Assembly: GCA_016717115.1 (NCBI GenBank)
Contig: JADKGE010000006.1
Span: 124,001-188,000 of the forward strand
Source of the DNA: Actinomycetota bacterium
Lineage (GTDB): Bacteria > Actinomycetota > Actinomycetes > S36-B12
DNA: 64,000 nt
Direction of reading: 5' to 3'
Each line of letters opens with the position of its first letter. The stretch's first letter is position 1. Of this stretch, positions 43,215 through 51,229 are shown piece after piece. The position numbers and the translations under genes are program-made. The notes under the pieces were generated by a model. The model was not told where the DNA came from. It ran no database searches and saw nothing but the letters and a program-made list of their open reading frames with translations.

Positions 43215-43844
43215 TCAGACCGCGTGCCGCTTGGCGCGGCGCACGGCGAGCTCGTCGCTGCCCTGCGGCGCCTCCACGATCGCTCCGCCGGGCTCCTCGC
43301 TCGGCAGGGTCGCCAGCGTGCCCTCGACCTCACGCCACACGCTGCCGACGGCGATGCCGAACACCCCCTGACCGCCGCGGACGAGATCGACGACCTCGTC
43401 GGCGCTGCGGCATTCGTAGATGCTCGCGCCATCGCTCATGATCGTCAGGCTGGCGAGATCGGCGCCGGTGCGATCGACAAGGTGATCCACGGCGGCTCGG
43501 ATGTTGGGCAGCGAGACGCCTGTGTCGATCAGGCGCTTGACGACGCGCAGGACGAGGATGTCGCGGAATCCGTACAGGCGCTGAGTTCCGGATCCGGCGG
43601 CACCGCGAACGGAGGGGACGACCAGACCCGTGCGAGCCCAGTAGTCGAGCTGCCGGTAGGTGATGCCCGCGGCCGCGCAGGCGATCGGCCCGCGGTAGCC
43701 CACGTTCGCGGGCAGCGGTCGAAGGGTCTCCTCGTCGAACAGCACGCCCTGGGAGTCACCAGGATTGACAGCCGCCGCCGCGACACCGCCCGTCATCGAC
43801 TGGGGGGTCACTCCTTCTGGCGCCACTGTCGTCTCCCGTCCCAC
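43215..43844 (-). CDS. MerR-family transcriptional regulator (Rv1830-like)
   Basis: A 209-residue protein. Residues about 45-115 are a MerR winged helix (GYRGPIACAAAGITYRQLDYWARTGLVVPSVR, then YGFRDILVLRVVKRLIDTGVSLPNIR). The C-terminal half is not a classical metal or drug sensor. It resembles mycobacterial Rv1830, which lies in the same gene order between the DUF151 gene and gcvP. Its inducer is unknown. The GTG start has a consensus-type promoter about 80 bp upstream. Confidence 0.85.
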   Translation of the reverse strand: MGRETTVAPEGVTPQSMTGGVAAAAVNPGDSQGVLFDEETLRPLPANVGYRGPIACAAAGITYRQLDYWARTGLVVPSVRGAAGSGTQRLYGFRDILVLRVVKRLIDTGVSLPNIRAAVDHLVDRTGADLASLTIMSDGASIYECRSADEVVDLVRGGQGVFGIAVGSVWREVEGTLATLPSEEPGGAIVEAPQGSDELAVRRAKRHAV

Positions 43845-43921
43845 ATCGCCGGCCTCGGGCCGACTGTACTGCCGAGTGCCCGATGCACGATCTGCGGCGG
43901 GCCTTGCACCTGTCGTGCTCG

Positions 43922-43950
43922 ACGTTAGGGACGCTCCCGCACAGGGTCAA
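43922..43950 (-). promoter_or_regulatory. Sigma-70-type promoter of the second merR gene
   Basis: On the minus strand TTGACC (43950-43945), a 17-nt spacer and TAACGT (43927-43922) form the best -35/-10 pair I saw. The leader would be about 70 nt. Confidence 0.6.
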
Positions 43951-43983
43951 TTCACCGGCACGGCGTGTCGCAGACCAAACTCT

Positions 43984-44002
43984 CAACCTCTTGCTGAGGT
44001 TG
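43984..44002 (-). terminator. Hairpin after the DUF151 gene (terminator or operator)
   Basis: CAACCTC and GAGGTTG are perfect 7-bp arms around a 5-nt loop, followed on the minus strand by AGAGTTTGGTCT. It lies 30 bp past the DUF151 stop, which fits a weak intrinsic terminator. A MerR operator is an alternative. Confidence 0.45.
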
Positions 44003-44031
44003 CGATCCCGCCGTGAAGTGCCGACCGAGGG

Positions 44032-44505
44032 TCAGCCGAAGTCCTCCGGAGACACCTGGTCGAGGAACTCGCGGAACTTCTCGACCTGATCCTCGTCGGC
44101 CGGTTCCTGCTCGTCGGGAAGGTCGATGCCCGCCTCATCCATCACGGCGTCGGCGCCCCGGATGGGCGCGTCGACCCGCAGGGCGAGCGCGATCGCATCC
44201 GACGGCCGGGCGCTGACCTCCACGCCCGTGCTGAACACGAGGACCGCGTAGAACACGCCGTCCTCGAGCGCGGTGATCCGCACCTCGCTGAGCGTGACCC
44301 CGAGGGCGACGAGGATGTCGCGCAGCAGGTCGTGGGTCAGGGGCCGGGGCGGGACGATGCCCTGCTGGGCGTACGCGATCGCCGTTGCCTCGACGGCACC
44401 GACCCAGATCGGCAGGTAGCGGCCGCCCTCGCGATCGCGCAGCAGCACGATCGGGTTGTTCGACGGCATCTCCACGCGCACGCCCACGACTTCGAGATCC
44501 AGCAT
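44032..44505 (-). CDS. Bifunctional nuclease family protein (DUF151)
   Basis: A 157-residue protein starting LDLEVVGVRVEMPSNNPIVLLRD, with YLPIWVGAVEATAIA, TPHDLL-like RPLTHDLLRDIL and RPSDAIALALRVDAPI. These are signatures of the DUF151/BFN family (Rv1829 in M. tuberculosis). Plant and some bacterial members have reported DNase/RNase activity; the role here is unproven. The ATG lies 6 nt after a TACCCT hexamer. The acidic tail is family-variable. Confidence 0.9.
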   Translation of the reverse strand: MLDLEVVGVRVEMPSNNPIVLLRDREGGRYLPIWVGAVEATAIAYAQQGIVPPRPLTHDLLRDILVALGVTLSEVRITALEDGVFYAVLVFSTGVEVSARPSDAIALALRVDAPIRGADAVMDEAGIDLPDEQEPADEDQVEKFREFLDQVSPEDFG

Positions 44506-44511
44506 GGCTTC

Positions 44512-44517
44512 AGGGTA
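44512..44517 (-). promoter_or_regulatory. Probable leaderless -10 hexamer of the DUF151 gene
   Basis: TACCCT on the minus strand ends 6 nt before the ATG at 44505. Confidence 0.45.
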
Positions 44518-44544
44518 ACCCCGATGCCCGCGTCGTGCGTCGTG

Positions 44545-45270
44545 TCAGGCGCGTCCGCCCCGAATGAGCTCGGCACGCAGCAGGGCCGCGTGCAGCTGTA
44601 CGAACAGCGACGCCAGCTCACGGATGGTCTCCTGCTCGCGTGCCCGCCCGTCGCGGTCCCGCGGTTGCGAGTAGGGAGTCGCGATCTGCTCGACCAGGCC
44701 GGTCTCCCGGTCGGCCACCACACGGAACGATCGCAGGTGCCGGGCCTCGACGCCGAAGGCCGACAGTCGCGAGACGACGGAGACGATGGCCAGCGCGTCC
44801 TCGTCGTAGTGACCGGCCGCCGAGGCCCAGACGAGCCCGATCCCCTCCAGTTGCGCCACGAACGCCTCGGGCAGGTCGCTCGCCTGCGCGAGCTCCTCCC
44901 GCGTCATGCGCACGCGGCCGGCCCCTGGCCTGAAGTCGTCGGGCTGCAGTCCCGTGCCCGCGAGGGGCGCCTTCGCCGGGGCGTCGGGATCGGGGATGCC
45001 GTCCCCGATGTGATCGCGGATGACCTTCAGCGGCAGGTACTGATCACGCTGCAGGGTCAGTACCGCCCGCAGCTGCTCGATGTCGTGCTGATTGAAGCGG
45101 CGGTAGCCGGAGGCCGTGCGCTCCGGCGACACCAGCCCCTCGGACTCGAGGAACCTGATCTTGCTGATCGTGACGTCCGGGAACTCCTTCTTCAGCAGTG
45201 ACAGCACCTCGCCGATGCTGATGGTCCCGTGCACGACGGGTGGCGAGGAGTCACCGACCCCCTCGCTCAT
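44545..45270 (-). CDS. ftsR: MerR-family regulator FtsR/Rv1828-like
   Basis: A 241-residue protein. The N-terminal MerR helix-turn-helix has TISIGEVLSLLKKEFPDVTISKIRFLESEGLVSPERTASGYRRF. A linker and a C-terminal helical effector-like domain follow. It belongs to the Rv1828/FtsR group, in which the corynebacterial member controls ftsZ. The ATG overlaps the stop of the FHA gene (ATGA), the same arrangement as in mycobacteria (garA-Rv1828). Confidence 0.85.
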   Translation of the reverse strand: MSEGVGDSSPPVVHGTISIGEVLSLLKKEFPDVTISKIRFLESEGLVSPERTASGYRRFNQHDIEQLRAVLTLQRDQYLPLKVIRDHIGDGIPDPDAPAKAPLAGTGLQPDDFRPGAGRVRMTREELAQASDLPEAFVAQLEGIGLVWASAAGHYDEDALAIVSVVSRLSAFGVEARHLRSFRVVADRETGLVEQIATPYSQPRDRDGRAREQETIRELASLFVQLHAALLRAELIRGGRA

Positions 45271-45779
45271 GACGGCGCATCGAGGCCGAGCAGGAAGACG
45301 AATCGGAACTTGCCGATCTGCACTTCGTCCCCGCCGCTCAGGTGCTGGTCCTCGACTCGGACGCGATTGACATAGGTGCCGTTGAGGCTGCCGACGTCGC
45401 GGACACTCCAGCCCTCCGCGCCGTGCCGGAACTCGGCATGGCGCCGGCTCACGGTGACGTCGTCGAGGAAGATCCCCGCTTCGGGCGCCCTGCCGACGGT
45501 GACCAGGTTGGTCGTGGGGGCCAGGACGTACTCGGCCCCTTCTCCAGGTCCACGATGCACGACGAGCAGCGCACTGCCCGTCGGCAGTTCGAACTGACGG
45601 CCGGATCCCACGGGACTCATGGCTCCTGAACCGGTCCCCGGTCCGGAGGCGATGATCGACGTGATCGAACCCGTGTGCTCGAGGATCTCGAAGGCTTCTG
45701 CGGACAGCGGCGCGCCGCACGAGCCGCAGAACCGATCGTCGTCCGCGGACTCGTGGCCGCAGCTGGGGCAGGTGGCCAA
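45267..45779 (-). CDS. FHA-domain protein with N-terminal zinc ribbon (GarA/OdhI-like)
   Basis: About 170 residues from a TTG start at 45779. Residues 4-22 are a CPSCG...FCGSCG zinc ribbon. The C-terminal FHA domain has VGRAPEAGIFLDDVTVSRRHAEF and GSLNGTYVN with the phosphopeptide-binding Arg, Ser and Asn. By position it is the GarA/OdhI orthologue, a phospho-dependent inhibitor of 2-oxoglutarate metabolism. The classical ETTS phosphorylation motif is not seen; EHTGSITS near residue 33 might replace it. The only plausible start after gcvH is TTG, with GAGAAGG upstream. Confidence 0.8.
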   Translation of the reverse strand: MATCPSCGHESADDDRFCGSCGAPLSAEAFEILEHTGSITSIIASGPGTGSGAMSPVGSGRQFELPTGSALLVVHRGPGEGAEYVLAPTTNLVTVGRAPEAGIFLDDVTVSRRHAEFRHGAEGWSVRDVGSLNGTYVNRVRVEDQHLSGGDEVQIGKFRFVFLLGLDAPS

Positions 45780-45783
45780 CGGA

Positions 45784-46167
45784 CTACGCCTTCTCGACCA
45801 GGGCCCGGTAGTCGGCCGCTGACAGCAGTCCGTCGATATCCGTCGGGTTGACGGGGCGCACCTCGACCATCCAACCCTCGCCGTACGGGTCGGTGTTGAC
45901 GATCTCGGGTGCGGCATCCAGCGCACTGTTGCGCCCGATGACCTCTCCGGCTAGCGGCGCGTACAGGTCGCTGACGCTCTTCGTGGACTCCACCTCACCG
46001 CAGGGCTGCGCCGCGGAGAGAGTCGCGCCGACGTCGGGAAGCGACACGAACACGATGTCCCCGAGGGCGTCCTGGGCGTACTCGGTGATGCCGAACACCA
46101 CCGTGCCCGCGTCAGTGCTGCGCACCCACTCGTGCTCGGCGGTGTAGCGCAACTCCTCTGGGTACAT
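45784..46167 (-). CDS. gcvH: Glycine cleavage system H protein
   Basis: A 127-residue lipoyl carrier. The lipoylated Lys is in EVESTKSVSDLYAPL, surrounded by the H-protein fold (RYTAEHEWVR, GITEYAQDALGDIVFVSLPDVG, NTDPYGEGWMVEVRP). It shuttles the aminomethyl group between P, T and L proteins. A GGGGAGG ribosome-binding site precedes the ATG. The P-protein gene is 3 kb downstream on the same strand; gcvT is not in the window. Confidence 0.96.
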   Translation of the reverse strand: MYPEELRYTAEHEWVRSTDAGTVVFGITEYAQDALGDIVFVSLPDVGATLSAAQPCGEVESTKSVSDLYAPLAGEVIGRNSALDAAPEIVNTDPYGEGWMVEVRPVNPTDIDGLLSAADYRALVEKA

Positions 46168-46190
46168 GCGTCCTCCCCATCCCCTGGTGC

Positions 46191-46934
46191 CTACTCGGTC
46201 GTGTTCGGAACTGTAACGGAGATGCTCAGCGACTGAACGGTCGAAGTGGCAAAATCGGCACCACGCGTGCGCACGGAGTCGGCCAGGCCGCCCGGGATGT
46301 TCAGGGCCGCGGTCATGGTCTCTGGATCACCGATCGCCAGCACTCGGATCGGCCCGGTCACGAGGTTCCCGTCGACCAGGACGCCGTCCGGCGAGTCCGC
46401 GAACCAGGTGCCGACCACCACACGCGTGTCGCCGACCTGGATCGCCTCCGCGCCCGAATCGCGCAGTTCCTGCACCGCATCCAGCAGGAGCGGGCCGTCG
46501 ACGGCGCCCTCCGGGTCGGTGATGGTCATGGCGACCCCCGGTCCGACGACCGGGGTGGTCCCGGTGAGCACCTTGAGCGACTCCAGCTTCCGTTGCGACT
46601 CGGCCAGGGCCTCCACCGTCGAGCCCTGCTCCAGGTCCCGCTGCAGCGTCGACAGGCGGACCGCCTCCGCATCGAGGCGATCCTGCCGGGCGCCAAGGTC
46701 GTCGAGGATCTGGACGAGGTCCTCCGTGCGCGCGTTCTGCCACGGCACCTCCTGCCCAGGCCGGACCAGGGCGACCGTGACGAGGAGGCCAAGGATGAGG
46801 AAGAGCAGCCCGATCACCAGGTGCGGTCGCTCGGGCTGGAAGGAGAGCTGGCGCAGGAGACTGCGCGTGGACCGGTCCGCATCGGTCAGCGGAGTCCCGC
46901 TGTCCGAGGGGTCGGGGCTGGTGGTCTCAGGCAC
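46191..46934 (-). CDS. DUF881 family membrane protein (Rv1825-like)
   Basis: A 247-residue protein with a short cytoplasmic N-terminus, one membrane helix at about 40-62 (LVIGLLFLILGLLVTVALV), a coiled coil at about 75-125, and an extracytoplasmic DUF881 domain with GPGVAMTITDPEG, LLLDAVQELRDSGAEAIQVGDTRVV and VLAIGDPETM. Its neighbours are the small basic protein and a second DUF881 gene, as in Rv1823-Rv1825. Function is unknown; a division or envelope role has been suggested for the set. Confidence 0.87.
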   Translation of the reverse strand: MPETTSPDPSDSGTPLTDADRSTRSLLRQLSFQPERPHLVIGLLFLILGLLVTVALVRPGQEVPWQNARTEDLVQILDDLGARQDRLDAEAVRLSTLQRDLEQGSTVEALAESQRKLESLKVLTGTTPVVGPGVAMTITDPEGAVDGPLLLDAVQELRDSGAEAIQVGDTRVVVGTWFADSPDGVLVDGNLVTGPIRVLAIGDPETMTAALNIPGGLADSVRTRGADFATSTVQSLSISVTVPNTTE

Positions 46935-46937
46935 GGC

Positions 46938-47270
46938 TCACGCCCGGAACAGGATGCGACGGATGGCAGCGGCGTTGGCGAAGATCCGCATGGCCAGCAC
47001 CACGACCACGCCGGTCGACATCTGGGCGCCCACGCCGAGCTGGTCGCCCAGGAACACCAGGAAGGCGGCGATGACGACGTTGGACAGGAAGCTGACGACG
47101 AAGATGCGGTCGTCGAACCTCTTCTCCATGAGGGCACGGAAGCCGCCGAACACGGCGTCGAGTGCCGCGACGATGGCGATCGGGAGATAGGGCTCGAGCC
47201 AGAATGGGACGATCGGGTGCCAGATGATGCCGACCGCGATGCCCACCAGCAGCCCCACGATCGCGATCAT
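46938..47270 (-). CDS. sbp: Small basic family protein (DUF1290)
   Basis: A 110-residue protein with three predicted membrane helices (IAIVGLLVGIAVGIIWHP, YLPIAIVAALDAVFGGFRA, SFLSNVVIAAFLVFLGDQLG) and the conserved AALDAVFGGFRALMEKRFDD motif. It corresponds to Sbp of Bacillus/Streptomyces and Rv1824. Its ATG overlaps the stop of the upstream DUF881 gene. Function unknown. Confidence 0.92.
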   Translation of the reverse strand: MIAIVGLLVGIAVGIIWHPIVPFWLEPYLPIAIVAALDAVFGGFRALMEKRFDDRIFVVSFLSNVVIAAFLVFLGDQLGVGAQMSTGVVVVLAMRIFANAAAIRRILFRA

Positions 47271-48145
47271 GACCCGACCCCTCCCCCGCTGTCCGTCGAG
47301 GCGACGGCCGCTCGACCGGGAACGGTGCTCGCGAAGCGCGGGCTGCGTACCTCTCCCGCCGGCAACGCTACGTCACCCTCGCGGAGGTCAGCGGCAAGAC
47401 CGTAGTCCCGGGTGAGTTCGCGGATCAGTCGCTGCAGCCGGGAGCCCTCGGTTGCCGCTCGGAGGGCGCCCACGGCGGCGACGCGATACGGCCGGGCCAA
47501 CGGTTGGTAGTTCACGAGGATCGCCTCGCCTGCGGCACGGATGGCGCTGGTGCCCGTGAGTCGCTGGTCGTTGATGGCGATCCCCTCCGCGCCCGACTGC
47601 CACAGGACGTTGACGATGTCCTGCAGATCGCGATCCAGGACCCTGTTGAGCGATCCGGCCTCGGCGTCCGGGGCGTCGTCGATCGTCACAGTGATGCCAG
47701 GTCCGCTCAGCGGCGTCGCGCCGGCCGCCGCCGACAGGCGGGCGATCGTGTCCGCGGTGGCTGGACCGTCCTGGGACGCGGCCAGGAGCCGGTCCTGCAA
47801 GGCCTGCACGTCGGTCGCGCGCTGGTCCACCAGAAGTTGTCGCGCGTCGATCGCGGTCGCCAGCGTCGAGATGCGCTCGGATAGCGCGGCGCGCGTCTGC
47901 TGTCGGTCGGCGGAGGACAGTCGGGTGTTCGCCAGTGCCGCCGCGATCATCACGCCGATGAGCAGTGCCACGAGCACGGAGAGCACGACACCGGCCGAAG
48001 ATCCCTCTCGCGACGGGCCCCCTGGCGGGTCGTCCCCGCCGCCGGCTCCTGCGCCGGCGGCATAGTCGTCCACGACGATGTCGGCCAGGAAGCGCTCGAG
48101 AACGCCGTCGCCGGTGCCCGTCCGATCATCGACGGACAGGGTCAC
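47267..48145 (-). CDS. DUF881 family membrane protein (Rv1823-like)
   Basis: A 292-residue protein: cytoplasmic N-terminal segment of about 50 residues, one membrane helix at about 52-72 (GVVLSVLVALLIGVMIAAALA), a coiled coil, then the DUF881 domain (GPGITVTIDDAP, DLQDIVNVLWQSGAEGIAINDQRLTGTSAIRAAGEAILVN). The GTG start overlaps the stop of the sugar-nucleotide gene upstream (GTGA). It pairs with the other DUF881 protein around sbp. Confidence 0.87.
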   Translation of the reverse strand: MTLSVDDRTGTGDGVLERFLADIVVDDYAAGAGAGGGDDPPGGPSREGSSAGVVLSVLVALLIGVMIAAALANTRLSSADRQQTRAALSERISTLATAIDARQLLVDQRATDVQALQDRLLAASQDGPATADTIARLSAAAGATPLSGPGITVTIDDAPDAEAGSLNRVLDRDLQDIVNVLWQSGAEGIAINDQRLTGTSAIRAAGEAILVNYQPLARPYRVAAVGALRAATEGSRLQRLIRELTRDYGLAADLREGDVALPAGEVRSPRFASTVPGRAAVASTDSGGGVGS

Positions 48146-50634
48146 GGAGCGCCCTCGACGATCGCCTGCCAGTGATCGAGGAGATCCGTGGCCGCCGCGG
48201 TGTCCGCCGCCTCCGCGAAGAGCATGAAGCTGGCTTGGTCGTCTTCCGGCAGCACGAGGCACCAGCTGCCGTCCGGCACCAGCACCCGGATGCCGTCCAG
48301 CGTGTCGATCTGGCCCTCGTCGGCCGTCTGGCGCACGTTGCGCATCGCCGCTCCGCGCCGGTGCCATGGGACGGGCACGCGCCGGGACACGACGCTGGTG
48401 GCGGGGATGCGGGCGTTGAGCTGACTGAGCGTCAGTTCCGTGTCGGCCATCAGGGCGAGGAGCATCATCAGCGAGGAGATCGCGTCGGGCCCCGGTCCGA
48501 GCGCCGGTAGCACGAACCGCCCGCGGCCGTCACCGGCGAGGATGACGTCGGCAGCCTCGGTGGCCGCCGCAAGGGCCGACGAGCCTGCGCCGATCCTGCG
48601 GACGACGAGTCCGTGGTACGCGGCCACCTGCTCGGCCAGTCGGCTCGTCGTCACCGGCACGGCGATGCACCCGTTGTGACGGGCGGCCGCCATGAGGTCG
48701 AGCATGATGAGCAGCATCCGGCCGTCGTCGATGACGTTGCCCTGTTCGTCGACGATGCTCAGCCGCTCGCCCGTCGGTCCCATCCTGGCCCCGAGCTTCG
48801 CCCCCGACGAGACCACGAGCCCGCTGAGCCGGCGCAGCGCGGCCTCGCGCAGGCCCGGCAGGTCGGCCGCGGCATCCTCATCGAGCGATGTCCCCACGGT
48901 GAGCGCGTCGATGCCGAGCCGGCCCATGATCATCGACAGCACGCCGATGGCCGGACCGCCGCCCGCATCGATGACCAGGCGAGGACTGTCCCGACGAATC
49001 GCATCCATGTTGATCTCGACCTCGACGTCGTTCGCGTAGTCGTCGAGGACGCGATGCGGCGTGCGGATGTCCCCGATGTCCGAGGGCAACGGTCGCCGGA
49101 ACTCCTTGCGCGTGAAGATCCGCTCGACCGCCTCACGCTGATGGCTGCTGATCTCGCCACCCTGCGCGTTGAGGAAGAGCACGTCGATGCTGTCTGCCCG
49201 CCCCGATGTCGTGCGCAGGATCACGCCGCCCTCGGAGTAGCGCGCCGTGTCGTTGCGGATCAGCGCGGACGTCACGGCGCGCAGGTCGCGCAGGTTGATG
49301 CCCGCCGCCGTCAGGGCCCCGGCCAGTGCCCGGTTCAACGCCCGGGCGCTCTTGCTGTGGTCCCGGCCCACGCTGACGGTCGCACCCTTGGGCAGCGTCG
49401 TCGCGAACGCCGCGGCCAGCCGCACGATGCGCTCGGGAGTCATGTCGACATTGACGATCCCCCGCACGCCGTTGTCGCTGAACACCTGACGTTGCGACGG
49501 GGACTCCCACACCACCGACTCGTCGACGACGGTCCCCTCGTCGATCGTCTTGCCGGGGTAGATGAGCACGTCGGTGCCGATCACCGCGCCGTCCATCACC
49601 GTGCAGTTGTCAGCGATCACGGATCCCTCGAGGATGCGTGCGTCGTGTCGGATCTCCGTGGCCCGGCCGATGATCGAGCCGCGCAGGTCGGCGTCGTTCC
49701 CGACGAAGACGTTCGGATGCAGCACGCAGTGGTCGACAACGGCGCGGGCGCGGATGAGCGCATTGGTGCCCACCACGGTGTACGGGCCGACGACCGCGTC
49801 CGCCTCGATCTTCGCGAACGGGCCGATGTAGACCGGCGGGATGACATGTGCCCCCGGGGACAGTTCTGCGCCGGTCGCGACGAGCACCCCTGGGGCAACC
49901 TCGAACGCGTCGATCTCGCTGTTCACGCGCCCGTCGAGCACGTCGCGTTGCGCCTTGCTGTAGCTGGCGAAGCTGCCGACGTCCTCCCAGTAGCCGTCCA
50001 TGACCACGCCCTGCACTCGGCCGCCTCGGTCGAGGAGCGACGGGATGACGTCCATCGCCCAGTCGGTGGACTCGTTGAGCGGAATCAGCGACAGGACCCT
50101 GGGGCTGACCAGGTACACACCAGTGTTCACCATGTCGTCGGCAACCTCGCTCCAGCTCGGCTTCTCGATCATCGACAGGACCCGCCCAAAATCGTCGACA
50201 GTGACCACGCCGTAGTTGCGCGAATCGGACCGTCGGGCGAGGGCGATCGTCAGATCGGCATCGTTGTCGCGATGCTGGGCGTGCAGTCCGCGAAGGTCCA
50301 TGTCGGTGAGGCAGTCGCCGGAGATGACGAGGAGATCGTCGTCGTCGAGCCAGTTCTGCGCATACCGCACGCTGCCCGCGGTGCCCAGGGGCCGCGGCTC
50401 CGTCAGGAAGCGCAGGTCGATTCCGTCCAGCCGATCGGAACTGAAGTACTTCAGCACGACGGACGCCTGATGCTGGAGGGTGACGACGCACCGGTCGACG
50501 CCGTTCTGCGCCAGCAGACGCACCACCCGAGCCAGCATCGGCTCGCCCACGATCGGCAGGAGCGCCTTCGGCACAGCCGTGGTGAGGGGACGCAGGCGCG
50601 TGCCCGCTCCCCCGGCCATGACCACTGCCTGCAT
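48142..50634 (-). CDS. Mannose-1-phosphate guanylyltransferase/phosphomannomutase-like fusion protein
   Basis: An 830-residue protein. Residues 1-235 are a nucleotidyltransferase (MAGGAGTRLRPLTTAVPKALLPI, DGYWEDVGS). A left-handed beta-helix follows at about 250-365. The rest is a phosphohexomutase-like region (RIVRLAAAFATTLPKGATVSVGRDHSKSARALNRAL onward, DAGGGPAIGVLSMIMGRLG). The mutase active loop reads GRDHSKSAR and lacks the usual TASHNP phosphoserine motif, so mutase activity is doubtful. Likely role is making GDP-mannose or a related sugar nucleotide for envelope glycans. Related fusions are annotated as ManC/ManB in Streptomyces. Confidence 0.85.
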   Translation of the reverse strand: MQAVVMAGGAGTRLRPLTTAVPKALLPIVGEPMLARVVRLLAQNGVDRCVVTLQHQASVVLKYFSSDRLDGIDLRFLTEPRPLGTAGSVRYAQNWLDDDDLLVISGDCLTDMDLRGLHAQHRDNDADLTIALARRSDSRNYGVVTVDDFGRVLSMIEKPSWSEVADDMVNTGVYLVSPRVLSLIPLNESTDWAMDVIPSLLDRGGRVQGVVMDGYWEDVGSFASYSKAQRDVLDGRVNSEIDAFEVAPGVLVATGAELSPGAHVIPPVYIGPFAKIEADAVVGPYTVVGTNALIRARAVVDHCVLHPNVFVGNDADLRGSIIGRATEIRHDARILEGSVIADNCTVMDGAVIGTDVLIYPGKTIDEGTVVDESVVWESPSQRQVFSDNGVRGIVNVDMTPERIVRLAAAFATTLPKGATVSVGRDHSKSARALNRALAGALTAAGINLRDLRAVTSALIRNDTARYSEGGVILRTTSGRADSIDVLFLNAQGGEISSHQREAVERIFTRKEFRRPLPSDIGDIRTPHRVLDDYANDVEVEINMDAIRRDSPRLVIDAGGGPAIGVLSMIMGRLGIDALTVGTSLDEDAAADLPGLREAALRRLSGLVVSSGAKLGARMGPTGERLSIVDEQGNVIDDGRMLLIMLDLMAAARHNGCIAVPVTTSRLAEQVAAYHGLVVRRIGAGSSALAAATEAADVILAGDGRGRFVLPALGPGPDAISSLMMLLALMADTELTLSQLNARIPATSVVSRRVPVPWHRRGAAMRNVRQTADEGQIDTLDGIRVLVPDGSWCLVLPEDDQASFMLFAEAADTAAATDLLDHWQAIVEGAP

Positions 50635-50638
50635 CCCG

Positions 50639-51229
50639 CTACCCCGCCCTCACGTCGTGTCGCATGGACCACGCCTGTTGTGCGTAGCGTATTCCGGCCC
50701 ACCAGTACAAGGCCGTTCCCCAGAGCGCGAAAGCCCACCCGCAGGCGGTCGCCACCGTGCCGACCCACGACGACAGCCCGCCCAGGAGGAGCAGCGGGAA
50801 CCCCCACAGGAGGCAGAACGTGGCCGCCTTCCCCACGTAGGTGACCGGCAGGGCGATCCGGCCCGATCGCCGCAGGATCGGCACGAGCGACAGGAGCAGC
50901 AGTTCACGCGCGGCCAGGATCCCGACCAACCACCACGGAATCAGGCCGCGAAGGGCAAGACCGACGAGCGTCGCGGCGATGTAGAGCCGATCCGCCAGCG
51001 GATCCAGGATGATGCCGAGCTTGCTGCGCTGGTTGAGGGCTCGGGCCAGGGCACCGTCCACCCAGTCGCTCGCACCGGCCAAGGCCAGCACCACGAAGGC
51101 CCACACGTCCGCCTCGGGGACCAGCACCAGCCACAGGAACAGCGGCACTCCAAGAAGCCGCGCGAAGCTCAGCAGATTGGGGATCGTCAGGATCCGGTCC
51201 GACGCCGGTTCCTGCTCGTCGTCAGCCAT
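50639..51229 (-). CDS. CDP-alcohol phosphatidyltransferase family protein
   Basis: About 196 residues from the ATG at 51229, with six membrane segments. The signature DWVDGALARALNQRSKLGIILDPLADR matches DGxxARxxxxxxxxGxxxDxxxD, the catalytic metal site. It transfers a phosphatidyl group to an alcohol acceptor (glycerol-phosphate or inositol-phosphate type). It corresponds by position to PgsA2 (Rv1822). The acceptor is not determined by sequence. An upstream ATG at 51250 adds seven residues. Confidence 0.87.
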   Translation of the reverse strand: MADDEQEPASDRILTIPNLLSFARLLGVPLFLWLVLVPEADVWAFVVLALAGASDWVDGALARALNQRSKLGIILDPLADRLYIAATLVGLALRGLIPWWLVGILAARELLLLSLVPILRRSGRIALPVTYVGKAATFCLLWGFPLLLLGGLSSWVGTVATACGWAFALWGTALYWWAGIRYAQQAWSMRHDVRAG

